Shown here piece by piece: positions 42,921 to 52,539 of a DNA stretch of 64,000 nucleotides; position 1 is the stretch's first letter; each line of letters starts with the position of its first letter. Below the pieces are notes generated by a model that was given only the letters and a program-made list of their open reading frames with translations, was not told the origin of the DNA and did no database searches. The DNA is taken from positions 1-64,000 of the forward strand of contig CAZLZD010000002.1 of the NCBI GenBank assembly GCA_964563925.1. The letters run 5' to 3'. Made by a program: the position numbers and the translations under genes. The DNA comes from JAUILA01 sp964563925 (GTDB lineage Bacteria > Bacteroidota > Bacteroidia > Cytophagales > Cyclobacteriaceae).

Positions 42921-43484
42921 TCAGTTCGGTGCCGTACCCATTAAAACACTAACCCCGGCCCGGACCGGGTTGCCGTTTGAACGGCGCAGCAGTACTACCT
43001 GCCCGGTGTGATAGATCGCATCGGCAATCGGACCATTGAGTAAATTCCAGTACGGCAGTTCCATTTGTAACCTTATCTTCATTTCTTCAGGATCAGGGTC
43101 CTCATTGACCAGGAACTCACGGACATCCCAGAGCATGCCCAGTGTTTCATTGCGCAACTCGTCAAACGAGAGGTCAGAAAGGTCCTTTATCTGGTTGGGT
43201 TTGTTAAAATGGGTATTGTAAATGATCATGACCAGGGTGTGAACGTGCTCGGCGGTTTCCCGGATTGACCGGCTCCCTTCGGCAGGCCGGAAAGCCAGGT
43301 CCTCTTCCCGAAGGTCCCTGGTTGCCCAGTGATACCGGAATCCCAGCGCGTCAATTACACGTGCCGATACCGTCGTGGCATTGTAACTTTCGGGATACTC
43401 CGGAATTTGTGAAAAGTCAGATTGTCCGTATCCGTGCATGCCGGTTGACAGCAGCAGTAAAAGCAGTGGCAGGCCTGTTCTCAT
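42921..43484 (-). CDS. Secreted DinB-fold protein
   Basis: A 187-residue protein with a signal peptide (LPLLLLLLSTGMHGYGQ) followed by the four-helix DinB fold. The metal-binding histidines lie in IRETAEHVHTLVMIIYN and ADAIYHTGQVVLL. DinB-like proteins are mostly metal-dependent thiol transferases in the cytoplasm, so a secreted form needs another role, and nothing here tells which. The gene ends one base before the M28 peptidase gene, so the two are almost surely co-transcribed. Confidence 0.82.
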   Translation of the reverse strand: MRTGLPLLLLLLSTGMHGYGQSDFSQIPEYPESYNATTVSARVIDALGFRYHWATRDLREEDLAFRPAEGSRSIRETAEHVHTLVMIIYNTHFNKPNQIKDLSDLSFDELRNETLGMLWDVREFLVNEDPDPEEMKIRLQMELPYWNLLNGPIADAIYHTGQVVLLRRSNGNPVRAGVSVLMGTAPN

Positions 43485-43546
43485 GTTGGTCTGGTAAAAT
43501 ATTTATACCTAATTTAACTAGTATTAAAGGATTAAATGAATTCGTT

Positions 43547-44434
43547 ATGATAAAAGGTCTGGCAATGGTACTGGGTGTACTGGTATCCTGTTATACGGTC
43601 GCACAGGATTTTCAACAGGTAAGGCCCGGCAAGTTGTACGCCGGGGGAAGTGCCGTGGAGTCTCCGAGGTACGGATTTAAGGCGGTCATACCTGATGGAT
43701 ACGCGGGTATGCTGCCTCAGGGGACCGAGCTTTTTATGCTGTCAAAACAGGATGGGACGAGCGGCGAGGTCCTCGTGTTTGCCCGTCCGGATGGCGATCT
43801 GGAAACACTGAAATCCAACTGGAAGGAGGGTGGGGCACTGACCGAATCCATTTATTTAAGGGCCGCCGGGGAAATCGGGGGTGAGGGTGACCTGGCTTAC
43901 GCGGAGGTAATGGCAGAAGGCGAACGAATAAATCCGCAGTACAAAGCCTTTATTATCGGGCGATGCGGACCTTACGGACCCTGCGTTACCCTGCTTATGA
44001 TCACTCAGGAACAGTTTTTTGAAGAGGTCCGTAACGAAATGCTTGCCTTTATGCGTGGGGGAGAATTTACCGAGCCCTCCAGCCGGAATCCCTATGAGGA
44101 TTTTAACTGGCAGGAATTTCTGTCGGGCAAGGTATTGGTGACCTATGAGATGGAGCAGGGTGCGAAACGCCAGAACCTGATTCATTTATGTGCAGACGGC
44201 ACCTTCCGTTCCAATATCCGTCAGACAGGATGGCTTAAGCAGGAGAATAAAGCATATGTAGGTAAAAATCGGGGTAGTTGGAGCGTAGAGGGGTCGGGGT
44301 CCGAAACCCTGCTGTCCCTCACCTTCGAAAAGGAAAAAATTCCGCCCCTGCAGGTGTTGCTGAGCATTCAGGATGAAAAAATATTTGCCTTCGGCGAAAG
44401 ATACTATGCCGGGTATTCCGACCAGTGTGAGTGA
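43547..44434 (+). CDS. Secreted protein of unknown function
   Basis: The protein has 295 residues from ATG 43547, which starts a signal peptide (LAMVLGVLVSCYTVAQ). The open frame reaches back to 43265, but that stretch is antisense to the DinB gene. The first domain (about 20-170) has a segment like YGFKAVIPDGYAGMLPQG, seen in several Bacteroidota secreted proteins. The second (about 180-290) starts WQEFLSGKVLVTYEM, a lipocalin-like strand pattern ending RYYAGYSDQC. No family with a known role. It may be a single transcription unit. Confidence 0.68.
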   Translation: MIKGLAMVLGVLVSCYTVAQDFQQVRPGKLYAGGSAVESPRYGFKAVIPDGYAGMLPQGTELFMLSKQDGTSGEVLVFARPDGDLETLKSNWKEGGALTESIYLRAAGEIGGEGDLAYAEVMAEGERINPQYKAFIIGRCGPYGPCVTLLMITQEQFFEEVRNEMLAFMRGGEFTEPSSRNPYEDFNWQEFLSGKVLVTYEMEQGAKRQNLIHLCADGTFRSNIRQTGWLKQENKAYVGKNRGSWSVEGSGSETLLSLTFEKEKIPPLQVLLSIQDEKIFAFGERYYAGYSDQCE

Positions 44435-44490
44435 TTTTCCCCCAAAGTGGGGGATGGAAATGCGCGGAAAAACAGCGAACTTTCTCATTA

Positions 44491-44613
44491 ATGCTGGCCA
44501 TCACCTACATATGGATCTATGAACTGTTTGCCGTCTCTGTACTGGCAGGGGTGATACTGGTGGTGGTACGCTATTTTCACAAGCAGCGTAACTCAGATTC
44601 TTCCGGCGATTAG
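44491..44613 (+). CDS. Possible very small membrane protein
   Basis: A 40-residue frame from ATG 44491 with one transmembrane helix (ELFAVSVLAGVILVVVRYF) and a polar tail. It falls between two real genes and does not overlap them. The hydrophobic pattern is real but the size makes chance possible, so I give it low confidence. No homologue is known to me. Confidence 0.35.
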   Translation: MLAITYIWIYELFAVSVLAGVILVVVRYFHKQRNSDSSGD

Positions 44614-44614
44614 C

Positions 44615-45232
44615 TCACGCTTTTTTTCTTTCTTTCAAAAACTTCCGGATCACCGGGAACAGGGCTATTATGACTATTCCCGGGAGAATGTACGGCAGGT
44701 AGGTCTGTATTTCAGGTACAGAAGTTCCCAGGAAATACCCAAGCAGCAACAAGGTGACTGTATAGAGAATAATCCCGATAAGCACGATGCCTGTAAAAAC
44801 CGATAGTTTCATATGTATGGTTCCCGAAAAGACCGGATTGAAGGTACGAATGATGGGCAGGAACCGGCCCAGGATAAGGGCCGACTTTCCGTGTTTGTGA
44901 AAAAAGTCCTCGGCCTGTGTAAGGTATTTCTTTTTAAAGTACCAGGTATCCTCCTTTTCATAAATTCGTTTGCCCCATTTTCGTCCGATTGAATAACCGG
45001 TGAGGTCGCCCAGCAGGGCGGTGACAATGAGTACGGGTATCATGATCTCAATACCGACTTCGAGGGCTTTGGAGCCTGAAAGGAGTCCGGCGGTAAACAG
45101 CAGCGTCTCCCCGCCGGGCACGACGAGTCCGACGAGAAAAGCAGTTTCCACGTACACCAGGGCAATGATGATGGCAAATCCACCCCATTGGATTAATGAC
45201 TTGTTATCCAGGAATACGAGGAGTTCTTCCAT
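44615..45232 (-). CDS. DedA family membrane protein
   Basis: A 205-residue protein with about five hydrophobic segments. Typical DedA motifs are VPGGETLLFTAGLLSG, TALLGDLTGYSIGRKWG and ALILGRFLPIIRTFNPVFSG, the last two with the conserved acidic and arginine residues. DedA proteins are thought to be lipid (undecaprenyl phosphate or phosphatidylethanolamine) flippases that use a proton gradient. The start overlaps the stop of the P-type ATPase gene by one base (TAATG), so the two are translationally coupled. This combination suggests a joint envelope role, such as balancing cations. Confidence 0.9.
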   Translation of the reverse strand: MEELLVFLDNKSLIQWGGFAIIIALVYVETAFLVGLVVPGGETLLFTAGLLSGSKALEVGIEIMIPVLIVTALLGDLTGYSIGRKWGKRIYEKEDTWYFKKKYLTQAEDFFHKHGKSALILGRFLPIIRTFNPVFSGTIHMKLSVFTGIVLIGIILYTVTLLLLGYFLGTSVPEIQTYLPYILPGIVIIALFPVIRKFLKERKKA

Positions 45233-47832
45233 TACTTGGTTTTAAGGATCTTAATAAGTTGTATAATGATCAGCGGAATAAAGCTGGTAACAGCAATGAG
45301 TCCCCATGTGCGAAGGTCAAGGACCTGGAAGGACAGGATGTCACGGAGGCCCGGGATGAAATAGGCAGCCATCAGTGCGGCACTGCACAGGGCCAGGGCC
45401 ATCCAGATGTATTTGTTGCGGGTGACCTGGTTATTGAATACCGGTTCCTCGTTATCGCGCATATTGAATACATGCCACAACTGAGCAAAAGCCAGCGAAA
45501 AGAAGGCCACATTGTTACATATCTCCTTGGAGAGCCCCCAGTACGAATAGGCAAAGAAGTAGGCTCCGGTGATGGCACCGGCAAGTACGACGGCGTATAC
45601 CCCGATCTGGATCCACTTTTGCCGTGGTATGATCGGCTTATCCTTGTCATTCGGAGGATGTTCCATTACCCGGGGATGGCCTTCACCGATACCCAGCGCC
45701 AATGCGGGGAATACGTCGGAAAGCAGGTTAAGAAACAGCAGTTGCAGGGGCAGCAGCGGGAGGTAAAAAAGGGTAAAACTGACCACGGCAATAACAATGA
45801 TCTCAGAGAGGTGATAAGAAAGCTGGTAAATGATAAACTTCTGAATATTCCCAAAGACAATGCGTCCCTCCCGGATCGCAGAGACGATCGAGCTGAAGGC
45901 ATCGTCCTTCAGTACCATATCTGAAACTTCCTGGGCCACCTGCGTTCCTTTCTTTCCCATCGCAATGCCAATGTCAGCCTTTTTCAGGGCCGGGGCATCG
46001 TTTACCCCGTCCCCGGTCATTCCCACGATTTCCCCGTTTTCCTGGTAAGTCTCGATAATGGAGAGTTTCTGTCTTGGATCTACGCGGGAGAATATATTGG
46101 TGCGCAGTTTTTCCTCCTTACTGATCTCGTCCAGCTTCTCCCCGTGCACGGGCTGGTCTTCTTCGTCGGTCAGGTGCACCTGGCGTGCAATTTTCAGGGC
46201 GGTACCCGGGTGGTCCCCGGTAACCATGACCACCTGGATACCGGCATTGTGACAGGTATCGATGGATTCCCTTACTTCCTCGCGCGGAGGATCAAGGTAC
46301 CCGATCATACCGCAAAATGTCAACCCTTCCAGCATGTGGTCACGATCGGGCTTATCACTGGTGGTCTTCTTCGCCACCCCGATGACACGAAGGCCGTCCC
46401 CGGCCATTTCATCATTGATGTCGACCAGCTCTTTTTTTCGGTCGTCCGTTAATGGTTCTTCTTCCCCAGAAGTCAGGGTGCTGTCACATACATCCAGTAG
46501 TTTTTCTACTGCTCCTTTGGCCGCCACATAATAGCCGCTGTCGTCCTGGTGGGCGGTGGCCATCATCATTCGGTCTGAGTCAAAGGGAAGTTCTTCTTCC
46601 CGGGTGAGTTCCTGCCATTTCCTGTAGTCTTCCCCGGCATGATCATCCGCATAGTCCAGGGAAGCTATTTCCAGCGGATCCCCGGAAGGTTTCCCCTCGT
46701 CATTCTCCAGGACAGCATCATTGCAAAGCACTGAGATCTTAAGGATTTCCCGGATACTGTCTTCATCCGGTTCCTGGTCTGTGGAGTATGACATGCCCGG
46801 GGTCAGGATCTTTTCTACATGAAGCTGGTTCATGGTAAGCGTTCCGGTCTTGTCGGTGAAGATGACCGTCGTCTCCCCAAGGGTTTCCACCGCAGCCAGA
46901 CGCTTCACGATGACATTCTTACGCGAGAGCCGCAGCATTCCACGGGCAAGTGCAATACTCGCCACGATTGGCAACCCTTCCGGGATGGCGGCGATGGTCC
47001 AGGCGATAGCAGTCTGGACAAGTTCATAGAGGTCCTTGCCGCTGAGCCAGCCGGTAAGAAAAAAGGCGGCGGCCAGTCCGAGGGTCGCCCAGATCAGCTT
47101 TTTACTGAGTGATTCCAGCTTTTTAGTCAGGGGCACCTCCTCCTTCTCGGCGTCGCTGACCATTTTGGAGATATCCCCGAGCTCGGTTTCCATTCCGGTC
47201 GTTACCACAAGGCCCTTACCGCTTCCGTTGGTGATCGCCGTGCCTTTGAAGACCATGTTGATACGGTCACCCACGCCCTTTTCCTGGTCAAGGGATTCGG
47301 CCTGTTTCTGAACGGGGACCGATTCGCCGGTGAGGGCCGATTCATCGGCCTTCAGCTGACTTTGTTCAATGATCCGTGCATCGGCCGTAACCAGCTCGCC
47401 GGCTGATAGAACGAGTATGTCGCCGGGCACAATTTCCTCAGCATTAATTTCGGTTTCTTCGCCATCCCGGATGACTTTGGCCATTCGCTTATCCAGGGCT
47501 TTCAGTGCCTTCATGGATTGGCGGGCCTGGAATTCCATCCAGAATCCGATGGCGGTGTTGAGCAGGATCACCACAATGATGGCGATGGCCTCCGGAATAT
47601 CGCCGAAAGCAAAGGATACGATTACGGCAATGACAAGGAGGTAAATGACCGGGTTCAGGATCTGGTCCAGCAGGATTTCCCACAGGCTTTTCTGATCCTC
47701 TTCACGCAACTTATTGCGTCCATATTCGGAGAGCCTTTTTTCTGCCTCGTCGGTGGTGAGTCCTTCCGAGGGATTGGCGTTCAGTTCTTCCTGTACTTCT
47801 TCAGTGGTTTGCAGGTAGGGGGTTTCTGTCAT
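45232..47832 (-). CDS. P-type cation-transporting ATPase (P2-type, calcium-pump-like)
   Basis: An 866-residue pump with the whole P-type layout: N-terminal cation domain (about 1-70), actuator with LTGES, phosphorylated Asp327 in DKTGTLT, nucleotide domain (about 340-560), hinge with GDGVNDAP, and about ten helices. The M4 motif PEGLP and the M6 motif LSDVFPALALGIGEG point to the P2 (SERCA/Na-K) branch, which carries calcium or another cation. It is coupled to DedA downstream and divergent from cydAB. All catalytic motifs are intact. The ion cannot be settled from the sequence alone. Confidence 0.92.
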   Translation of the reverse strand: MTETPYLQTTEEVQEELNANPSEGLTTDEAEKRLSEYGRNKLREEDQKSLWEILLDQILNPVIYLLVIAVIVSFAFGDIPEAIAIIVVILLNTAIGFWMEFQARQSMKALKALDKRMAKVIRDGEETEINAEEIVPGDILVLSAGELVTADARIIEQSQLKADESALTGESVPVQKQAESLDQEKGVGDRINMVFKGTAITNGSGKGLVVTTGMETELGDISKMVSDAEKEEVPLTKKLESLSKKLIWATLGLAAAFFLTGWLSGKDLYELVQTAIAWTIAAIPEGLPIVASIALARGMLRLSRKNVIVKRLAAVETLGETTVIFTDKTGTLTMNQLHVEKILTPGMSYSTDQEPDEDSIREILKISVLCNDAVLENDEGKPSGDPLEIASLDYADDHAGEDYRKWQELTREEELPFDSDRMMMATAHQDDSGYYVAAKGAVEKLLDVCDSTLTSGEEEPLTDDRKKELVDINDEMAGDGLRVIGVAKKTTSDKPDRDHMLEGLTFCGMIGYLDPPREEVRESIDTCHNAGIQVVMVTGDHPGTALKIARQVHLTDEEDQPVHGEKLDEISKEEKLRTNIFSRVDPRQKLSIIETYQENGEIVGMTGDGVNDAPALKKADIGIAMGKKGTQVAQEVSDMVLKDDAFSSIVSAIREGRIVFGNIQKFIIYQLSYHLSEIIVIAVVSFTLFYLPLLPLQLLFLNLLSDVFPALALGIGEGHPRVMEHPPNDKDKPIIPRQKWIQIGVYAVVLAGAITGAYFFAYSYWGLSKEICNNVAFFSLAFAQLWHVFNMRDNEEPVFNNQVTRNKYIWMALALCSAALMAAYFIPGLRDILSFQVLDLRTWGLIAVTSFIPLIIIQLIKILKTK

Positions 47833-48002
47833 TTCAGGTAAGATAAATTCATATGTACTTCATTACAAGGAAAATCTGTGCCAGCGGCCGTGTGAGCCAT
47901 CAGTCAGCGGTTGCTGTCCGGATTGTGGTTGATATTCTACAATCCGCCGGGATAAATTCAAAGTGTTCTTCCGCATGATTCCGCCAATCGTGATGTAACT
48001 TT

Positions 48003-49397
48003 ATGAAAATCACGGTGAATATGGACGTCGAAATTCTCTCCCGCATACAGTTTGCCCTTACCATTTCCTTTCATTACATCTATCCGCCGCTGAGTATCGG
48101 TCTGGGCCTGATTATGGTGATCATGGAAGGTATGTACCTGAAGACCCGTAACCCGGAATATGAGGCCATGGCAAGATTCTGGACGCGCATCTTTGCGGTC
48201 ACCTTCGGCATCGGGGTGGCTACGGGTATTGTGATGGAATTTGAGTTTGGTACCAACTGGGCGACGTATTCGCGGTACGTGGGAGACATTTTTGGCTCGG
48301 CGCTGGCGGCTGAAGGTATTTTTGCCTTTGCCCTGGAAAGCGGTTTCCTGGGGGTGCTGCTGTTCGGATGGGACCGCGTCAGGCCATTGGTTCACTTTAT
48401 TGCCACCCTGGGGGTGTGGCTGGGGTCGATGTTTTCGGCGGTCTGGATCGTGGTGGCCAACTCGTGGCAGCAGACCCCGGCGGGATATCATATCGTCGGG
48501 CACGGAATGGAGGCGCGGGCCGAGATTACTGATTTCTGGGCCATGGTATTCAATCCCTCCTCGATGGAGCGGCTCAGTCATGTTTGGCTGGGGGCTTTTC
48601 TGGCCGGAGCGTTCCTGGTGATGTCGGTACATGCCTGGTACCTGTTGCACGGACGCTTCACCGGTATTTCAACAAAAGCCTTTCGCATCGCCCTGGTGGT
48701 TGCGGCCGTCTCGTCACTGGCCCAGCTGTTTGCCGGTCACAAATCGGCGGAAGTGGTGGCTGAGCATCAGCCGGCCAAACTGGCTGCGCTTGAGGGCCAT
48801 TTCGACAGCCTGGGAGTGGCTGATATGTACCTGTTTGGGTGGGTGGACAAAGAGTCGCAGCAGGTAACGGGGATAAAAATACCGGGCGGACTCAGTTTTC
48901 TGACGGGCTTTGATTTTTCTGCAAAGGTGAAAGGCCTTAATTCTTTTCCGGAGAATGAACGGCCGGGAGCCGTCAACGCAATCTTCCAGTTTTATCACCT
49001 GATGGTGGGGATCGGTATGATGTTGATTGTCCTTACCCTGGTGGGGCTCTGGTACCTGTGGCGTGGGACGCTTTTCAAAAAACGCTGGCTGATGCGGACC
49101 TTCGTGGTGGCAGTGATACTGCCCCAGATCGCCAACCAGGTCGGTTGGTTTGCTGCGGAAATGGGACGGCAGCCGTGGGTGGTGTACGGTCACCTCCGCA
49201 CCTCCGATGCGCTGTCCAAAGCAGTAACGGCCAACCAGGTGCTGTTTTCCATCATCCTGTTCCTGATCGTGTATACTTTTCTGTTTGCCTTGTTCCTGTA
49301 TATGATGAATAAAAAGATCCAGCATGGTCCGGTTACAGGAGACATGGCTGACGAGCGGCCAAGGCAGCGGGACATTGCAAATGAACTAACTGACTGA
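48003..49397 (+). CDS. cydA: Cytochrome bd quinol oxidase subunit I
   Basis: A 464-residue membrane protein with nine or so helices. The heme-ligand histidine is His24 (ISFHYIYPPL; position 18 if the start is the ATG at 48021, which matches the usual N-terminus MDVEILSRIQFAL). A second conserved histidine lies in LVMSVHAWYLLHGRF and the Q-loop motif is EMGRQPWVVYGHLRT. The length fits the short-Q-loop group. With CydB it oxidises quinol, reduces oxygen to water and helps survival in low oxygen or under stress. The gene is followed by cydB after 5 bases. Confidence 0.93.
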   Translation: MKITVNMDVEILSRIQFALTISFHYIYPPLSIGLGLIMVIMEGMYLKTRNPEYEAMARFWTRIFAVTFGIGVATGIVMEFEFGTNWATYSRYVGDIFGSALAAEGIFAFALESGFLGVLLFGWDRVRPLVHFIATLGVWLGSMFSAVWIVVANSWQQTPAGYHIVGHGMEARAEITDFWAMVFNPSSMERLSHVWLGAFLAGAFLVMSVHAWYLLHGRFTGISTKAFRIALVVAAVSSLAQLFAGHKSAEVVAEHQPAKLAALEGHFDSLGVADMYLFGWVDKESQQVTGIKIPGGLSFLTGFDFSAKVKGLNSFPENERPGAVNAIFQFYHLMVGIGMMLIVLTLVGLWYLWRGTLFKKRWLMRTFVVAVILPQIANQVGWFAAEMGRQPWVVYGHLRTSDALSKAVTANQVLFSIILFLIVYTFLFALFLYMMNKKIQHGPVTGDMADERPRQRDIANELTD

Positions 49398-49402
49398 CTG
49401 AC

Positions 49403-50437
49403 ATGGCAACATTTCTGGGCATTGAATATTCAACGTGGTGGTTTCTGGTGGTGGGAGGCGTTTTTTCCGGGTATGCGATCCTGGACGGGTTTGATCTTGG
49501 TGCCGGGGCGTGGCATCTTTTCCTGAAAAAGGAAAAGAGCCGGCGCATTGCCCTGAATGCCATCGGGCCGGTCTGGGACGGTAATGAAGTCTGGCTGGTG
49601 ATCGGCGGGGGAACCCTGTTCGCCGGCTTTCCGGATGTCTATGCCACGGCCTTTTCCGCCATGTACATTCCGTTTATGATCTTTTTGATTTTCCTGATTT
49701 TTCGGGCGGTATCGATCGAATTCCGAAGCAAGGAAGAGATGAAATGGTGGAGAAAATCATGGGATATAGCCTATTCGGTGTCCAGCATTCTCCTGGCCCT
49801 TCTCCTGGGTATCGTGCTGGGAAATATTCTCCTGGGGATGCCGGTCAACGCAGAAAAAGAGTTTGCTGGTTCCTGGCTCCAGTTCATTAACCCGTATGCG
49901 CTGATGGTAGGGCTGTGCACGCTGTCGCTGTTCATGCTGCATGGTGCCCTGTACCTGATCATGAAGACCGAAGGCCGGTTATATCAAAAGCTGGCCGTAC
50001 TGGCCCGGCGTGCAATCATTGCTTTTATTGTGATCTTTGCCATCACCACCGTGTACACGCTGATCTATTTGCCGCATTTGTCGGATAAATTCAAGAGCCA
50101 GGAATGGCTGTTCCTGGTTCCCCTGATGGCCATGCTGAGTATCGCGAATATTCCACGCCTGGTCACTAAACGCAAGTACCTGCAATCTTTCATTTTCTCT
50201 TCGCTTACCATCGCCCTGTTACTGGTCGTGGTGGCCATAGAGCTCTACCCGGTGATGATCCTCTCCACGCTCGACCCGGCCTGGAGCCTGACCGTGGAGA
50301 ATGCCAGCAGCTCGGAGAAGTCCCTGGAGATCATGCTGATTTTTGCCGCCATTGGCGTGCCCCTGGTGATCAGCTATACCACCTTTGTTTTCTGGACCTT
50401 CCGCGGGAAGGTCAGGCTGGATGATCACAGTTACTGA
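49403..50437 (+). CDS. cydB: Cytochrome bd quinol oxidase subunit II
   Basis: A 344-residue membrane protein with eight helices. The family motif near the start is GGVFSGYAILDGFDLGAGAW, and GPVWDGNEVWLVIGGGTLFA is the second conserved block. It pairs with CydA in the same operon. It ends 2 bases before the end of the symporter gene on the other strand. No CydX or CydDC genes are seen next to it, so their place is elsewhere or unknown. Confidence 0.93.
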   Translation: MATFLGIEYSTWWFLVVGGVFSGYAILDGFDLGAGAWHLFLKKEKSRRIALNAIGPVWDGNEVWLVIGGGTLFAGFPDVYATAFSAMYIPFMIFLIFLIFRAVSIEFRSKEEMKWWRKSWDIAYSVSSILLALLLGIVLGNILLGMPVNAEKEFAGSWLQFINPYALMVGLCTLSLFMLHGALYLIMKTEGRLYQKLAVLARRAIIAFIVIFAITTVYTLIYLPHLSDKFKSQEWLFLVPLMAMLSIANIPRLVTKRKYLQSFIFSSLTIALLLVVVAIELYPVMILSTLDPAWSLTVENASSSEKSLEIMLIFAAIGVPLVISYTTFVFWTFRGKVRLDDHSY

Positions 50438-50439
50438 TC

Positions 50440-52248
50440 TCAGGAAACCCGCAGCGTCCTGAGGATCCGGAACAGGAACACAGTGGAAGTCACGGCCACG
50501 ATTCCCAGGACAATGGCCCGTTCAAAATCGCTGTAAATGATGCCGCCGATGGTAAACAGGCTGGAATAAATGGCGATACAGCCCAGGAATACAAGCAGGA
50601 TTTGCTTGGGCATCTCCCAGGCCTTGCCTTCTTCCTTCTGGTTAATATCAATGCCTTCGGCCTTTGCTTCCTCGATCACACGTTTCCAGCCGGGACCCCC
50701 GGGGTGGACCAGCCGGTAGAAGGTGCGCAAGGTCTCTTTATTTTCAGGATGAGAAGAGAGTGTGGTCAGGAGCCAGGAGATCGTAACCACCCCGACGGTG
50801 ATCAGCAGCTTCATGGTGAAGGCGTCAAGTACCATCCCGTCAAAGTTGGAATCATCCACCACCAGCACCATGATCACCGCCATCACGGTAGCCACAAGCA
50901 TCGCAACAATTTCCGTGAGGGCATTAATTCGCCACCAGAACCAGCGGAGAATATAGATAAGCCCTGTACCGGCGCCGGAAAGAAGCAGGATGTCAAACGC
51001 CTGGGTGGCGTCTTCCAGGAAAGTAAGCGAGAATATTGCAGAGATGATCATGAGCACTACGGTGGATATCCGTCCCATCAGGACCATTTGTTTTTCCGTC
51101 GCCGCCGGATTTACAAAGCGTTTGTAAAAGTCGTTCACCACGTAGCTTGACCCCCAGTTGAGGTGGGTACCGATGGTTGACATATAGGCCGCGATCAGGG
51201 ATGCCACCACCAGTCCGAGCCAGCCGGGCCCGAGGCGTGTAAGCATGGCCGGGTAGGCCACATCATGTCCCAGGTACTGATCGGTAATATCCGGGAATTC
51301 GGAACGGATGGAATCCAGGTCCGGGAAGATGATCAGCGAAGCCAGGGCCACAATGATCCAGGGCCACGGGCGAAGGGCATAATGGGCAAAGTTAAACAGC
51401 AGCGTGGCACCGATGGCATTTTTTTCGTCTTTGGCCGACAACATACGCTGGGCAATATACCCGCCTCCGCCGGGTTCAGCGCCCGGGTACCAGACGGCCC
51501 ACCACTGGACCGCTATCGGAATGATCAGGAGCGGAATGTACACGGATGGATTGGTAAAATCAGGCATGATATCCAGCTTGCCGGCTACGTTAGGGTGATC
51601 AAACAACGCCTGCAAGCTGCCTATTTCCGGTTGCTCGATGGCCACCACGGCGGCCATAACCGCACCGAGCATGGCCATTCCGTACTGGAAGAAATCGGCC
51701 CAGATAACGCCTTTGATCCCGCCCAGCGCGGCATAGATCACTACTACCACCGAGGCCCCCACCACCACAGTCACCGGGGTAAGGCCAAGCATTACCCCTC
51801 CGATCTTGATAGCGGCCAGGGTGACTGACCCCATGATCAGGCAGTTGAAGAGAATACCGAGGTAAAGCGACCGGAACCCTCTCAGGAAAGAGGCAAGCTT
51901 GCCCCCATAACGGATTTCGTAAAATTCCAGATCGGTCATCACATTCGAACGGCGCCATAACCTGGCGTAAATAAACACGGTGACCATGCCAGTAATCAGG
52001 AATGCCCACCAGGCCCAGTTCTTCACTACCCCGTCTTCACGGACCATTCCGGTTACGAGGTTGGGTGTATCCGCCGAGAAGGTGCAGGCCACCATGGAAA
52101 TACCCAGAAGCCACCATGGCATTCCGCGCCCGCCCAGAAAAAACTCCGAAGTGCTTTTTCCGGCACTTCTTGAAGCCACCCAGCCAATTCCCAGCACAAT
52201 GGAGAAAAAGATCCCTACGATTATCCAGTCTAAAGTAGTAAGTGCCAT
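50440..52248 (-). CDS. Sodium:solute symporter (SSS family)
   Basis: A 602-residue transporter with about thirteen helices, the family core starting TLDWIIVGIFFSIVLGIGW and SEFFLGGRGMPWWLLGIS. Segments ACTFSADTPNLVTGMV and GSSYVVNDFYKRFV fall where the sodium-binding serines/threonines of SSS proteins lie. Sugars, amino acids or vitamins are typical cargo; the sequence does not decide. It is a single gene, not next to a SusC/D pair. It converges with cydB and is upstream of the sulfatase gene in map order but on the same strand with a 291-base gap. Confidence 0.88.
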   Translation of the reverse strand: MALTTLDWIIVGIFFSIVLGIGWVASRSAGKSTSEFFLGGRGMPWWLLGISMVACTFSADTPNLVTGMVREDGVVKNWAWWAFLITGMVTVFIYARLWRRSNVMTDLEFYEIRYGGKLASFLRGFRSLYLGILFNCLIMGSVTLAAIKIGGVMLGLTPVTVVVGASVVVVIYAALGGIKGVIWADFFQYGMAMLGAVMAAVVAIEQPEIGSLQALFDHPNVAGKLDIMPDFTNPSVYIPLLIIPIAVQWWAVWYPGAEPGGGGYIAQRMLSAKDEKNAIGATLLFNFAHYALRPWPWIIVALASLIIFPDLDSIRSEFPDITDQYLGHDVAYPAMLTRLGPGWLGLVVASLIAAYMSTIGTHLNWGSSYVVNDFYKRFVNPAATEKQMVLMGRISTVVLMIISAIFSLTFLEDATQAFDILLLSGAGTGLIYILRWFWWRINALTEIVAMLVATVMAVIMVLVVDDSNFDGMVLDAFTMKLLITVGVVTISWLLTTLSSHPENKETLRTFYRLVHPGGPGWKRVIEEAKAEGIDINQKEEGKAWEMPKQILLVFLGCIAIYSSLFTIGGIIYSDFERAIVLGIVAVTSTVFLFRILRTLRVS

Positions 52249-52539
52249 TCGATGCGTTGATTGTTGTTGAAACTCGGTGAATATATGAATAATTACTTGT
52301 AATTGAAGGGCGGGCCGGTATGAACGGGGACTTAATTACATGACCCGGCCGGACGGCAATACCGGAAAGCTATCCGGTAATGTAGGGCTGGCGGGAAGGT
52401 AGGAGTTGATTTTGAATAACTTACCCGCGAAAACTGATCTTTTTCGTTCCTTTCGATAATTTCAAAAAAACCTGGAGCCCCGGGATGAAGGTGGGGCAGG
52501 CGGGGTTCCACATCGGCCAGTCCCGGGACGCGGAATACG
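52249..52539. other. Intergenic stretch, no gene recognised
   Basis: About 290 bases between the sulfatase end and the symporter start, both on the minus strand. I find no protein-like frame. It presumably carries the end of the sulfatase transcript and the symporter promoter, but I see no clear terminator. CCCGGG complements at about 52480 and 52524 with a T-run on the minus strand are a weak possibility. Confidence 0.4.

Noticed and set aside
50447..50484. A terminator between cydB and the symporter
   Set aside because: CTCAGGA and TCCTGAG pair, but the segment codes for the symporter C-terminus and has no T-run.
51265..51828. A 187-codon frame antisense to the symporter
   Set aside because: Rich in His, Arg and Gly in a way typical of antisense reading, with no recognisable domain.
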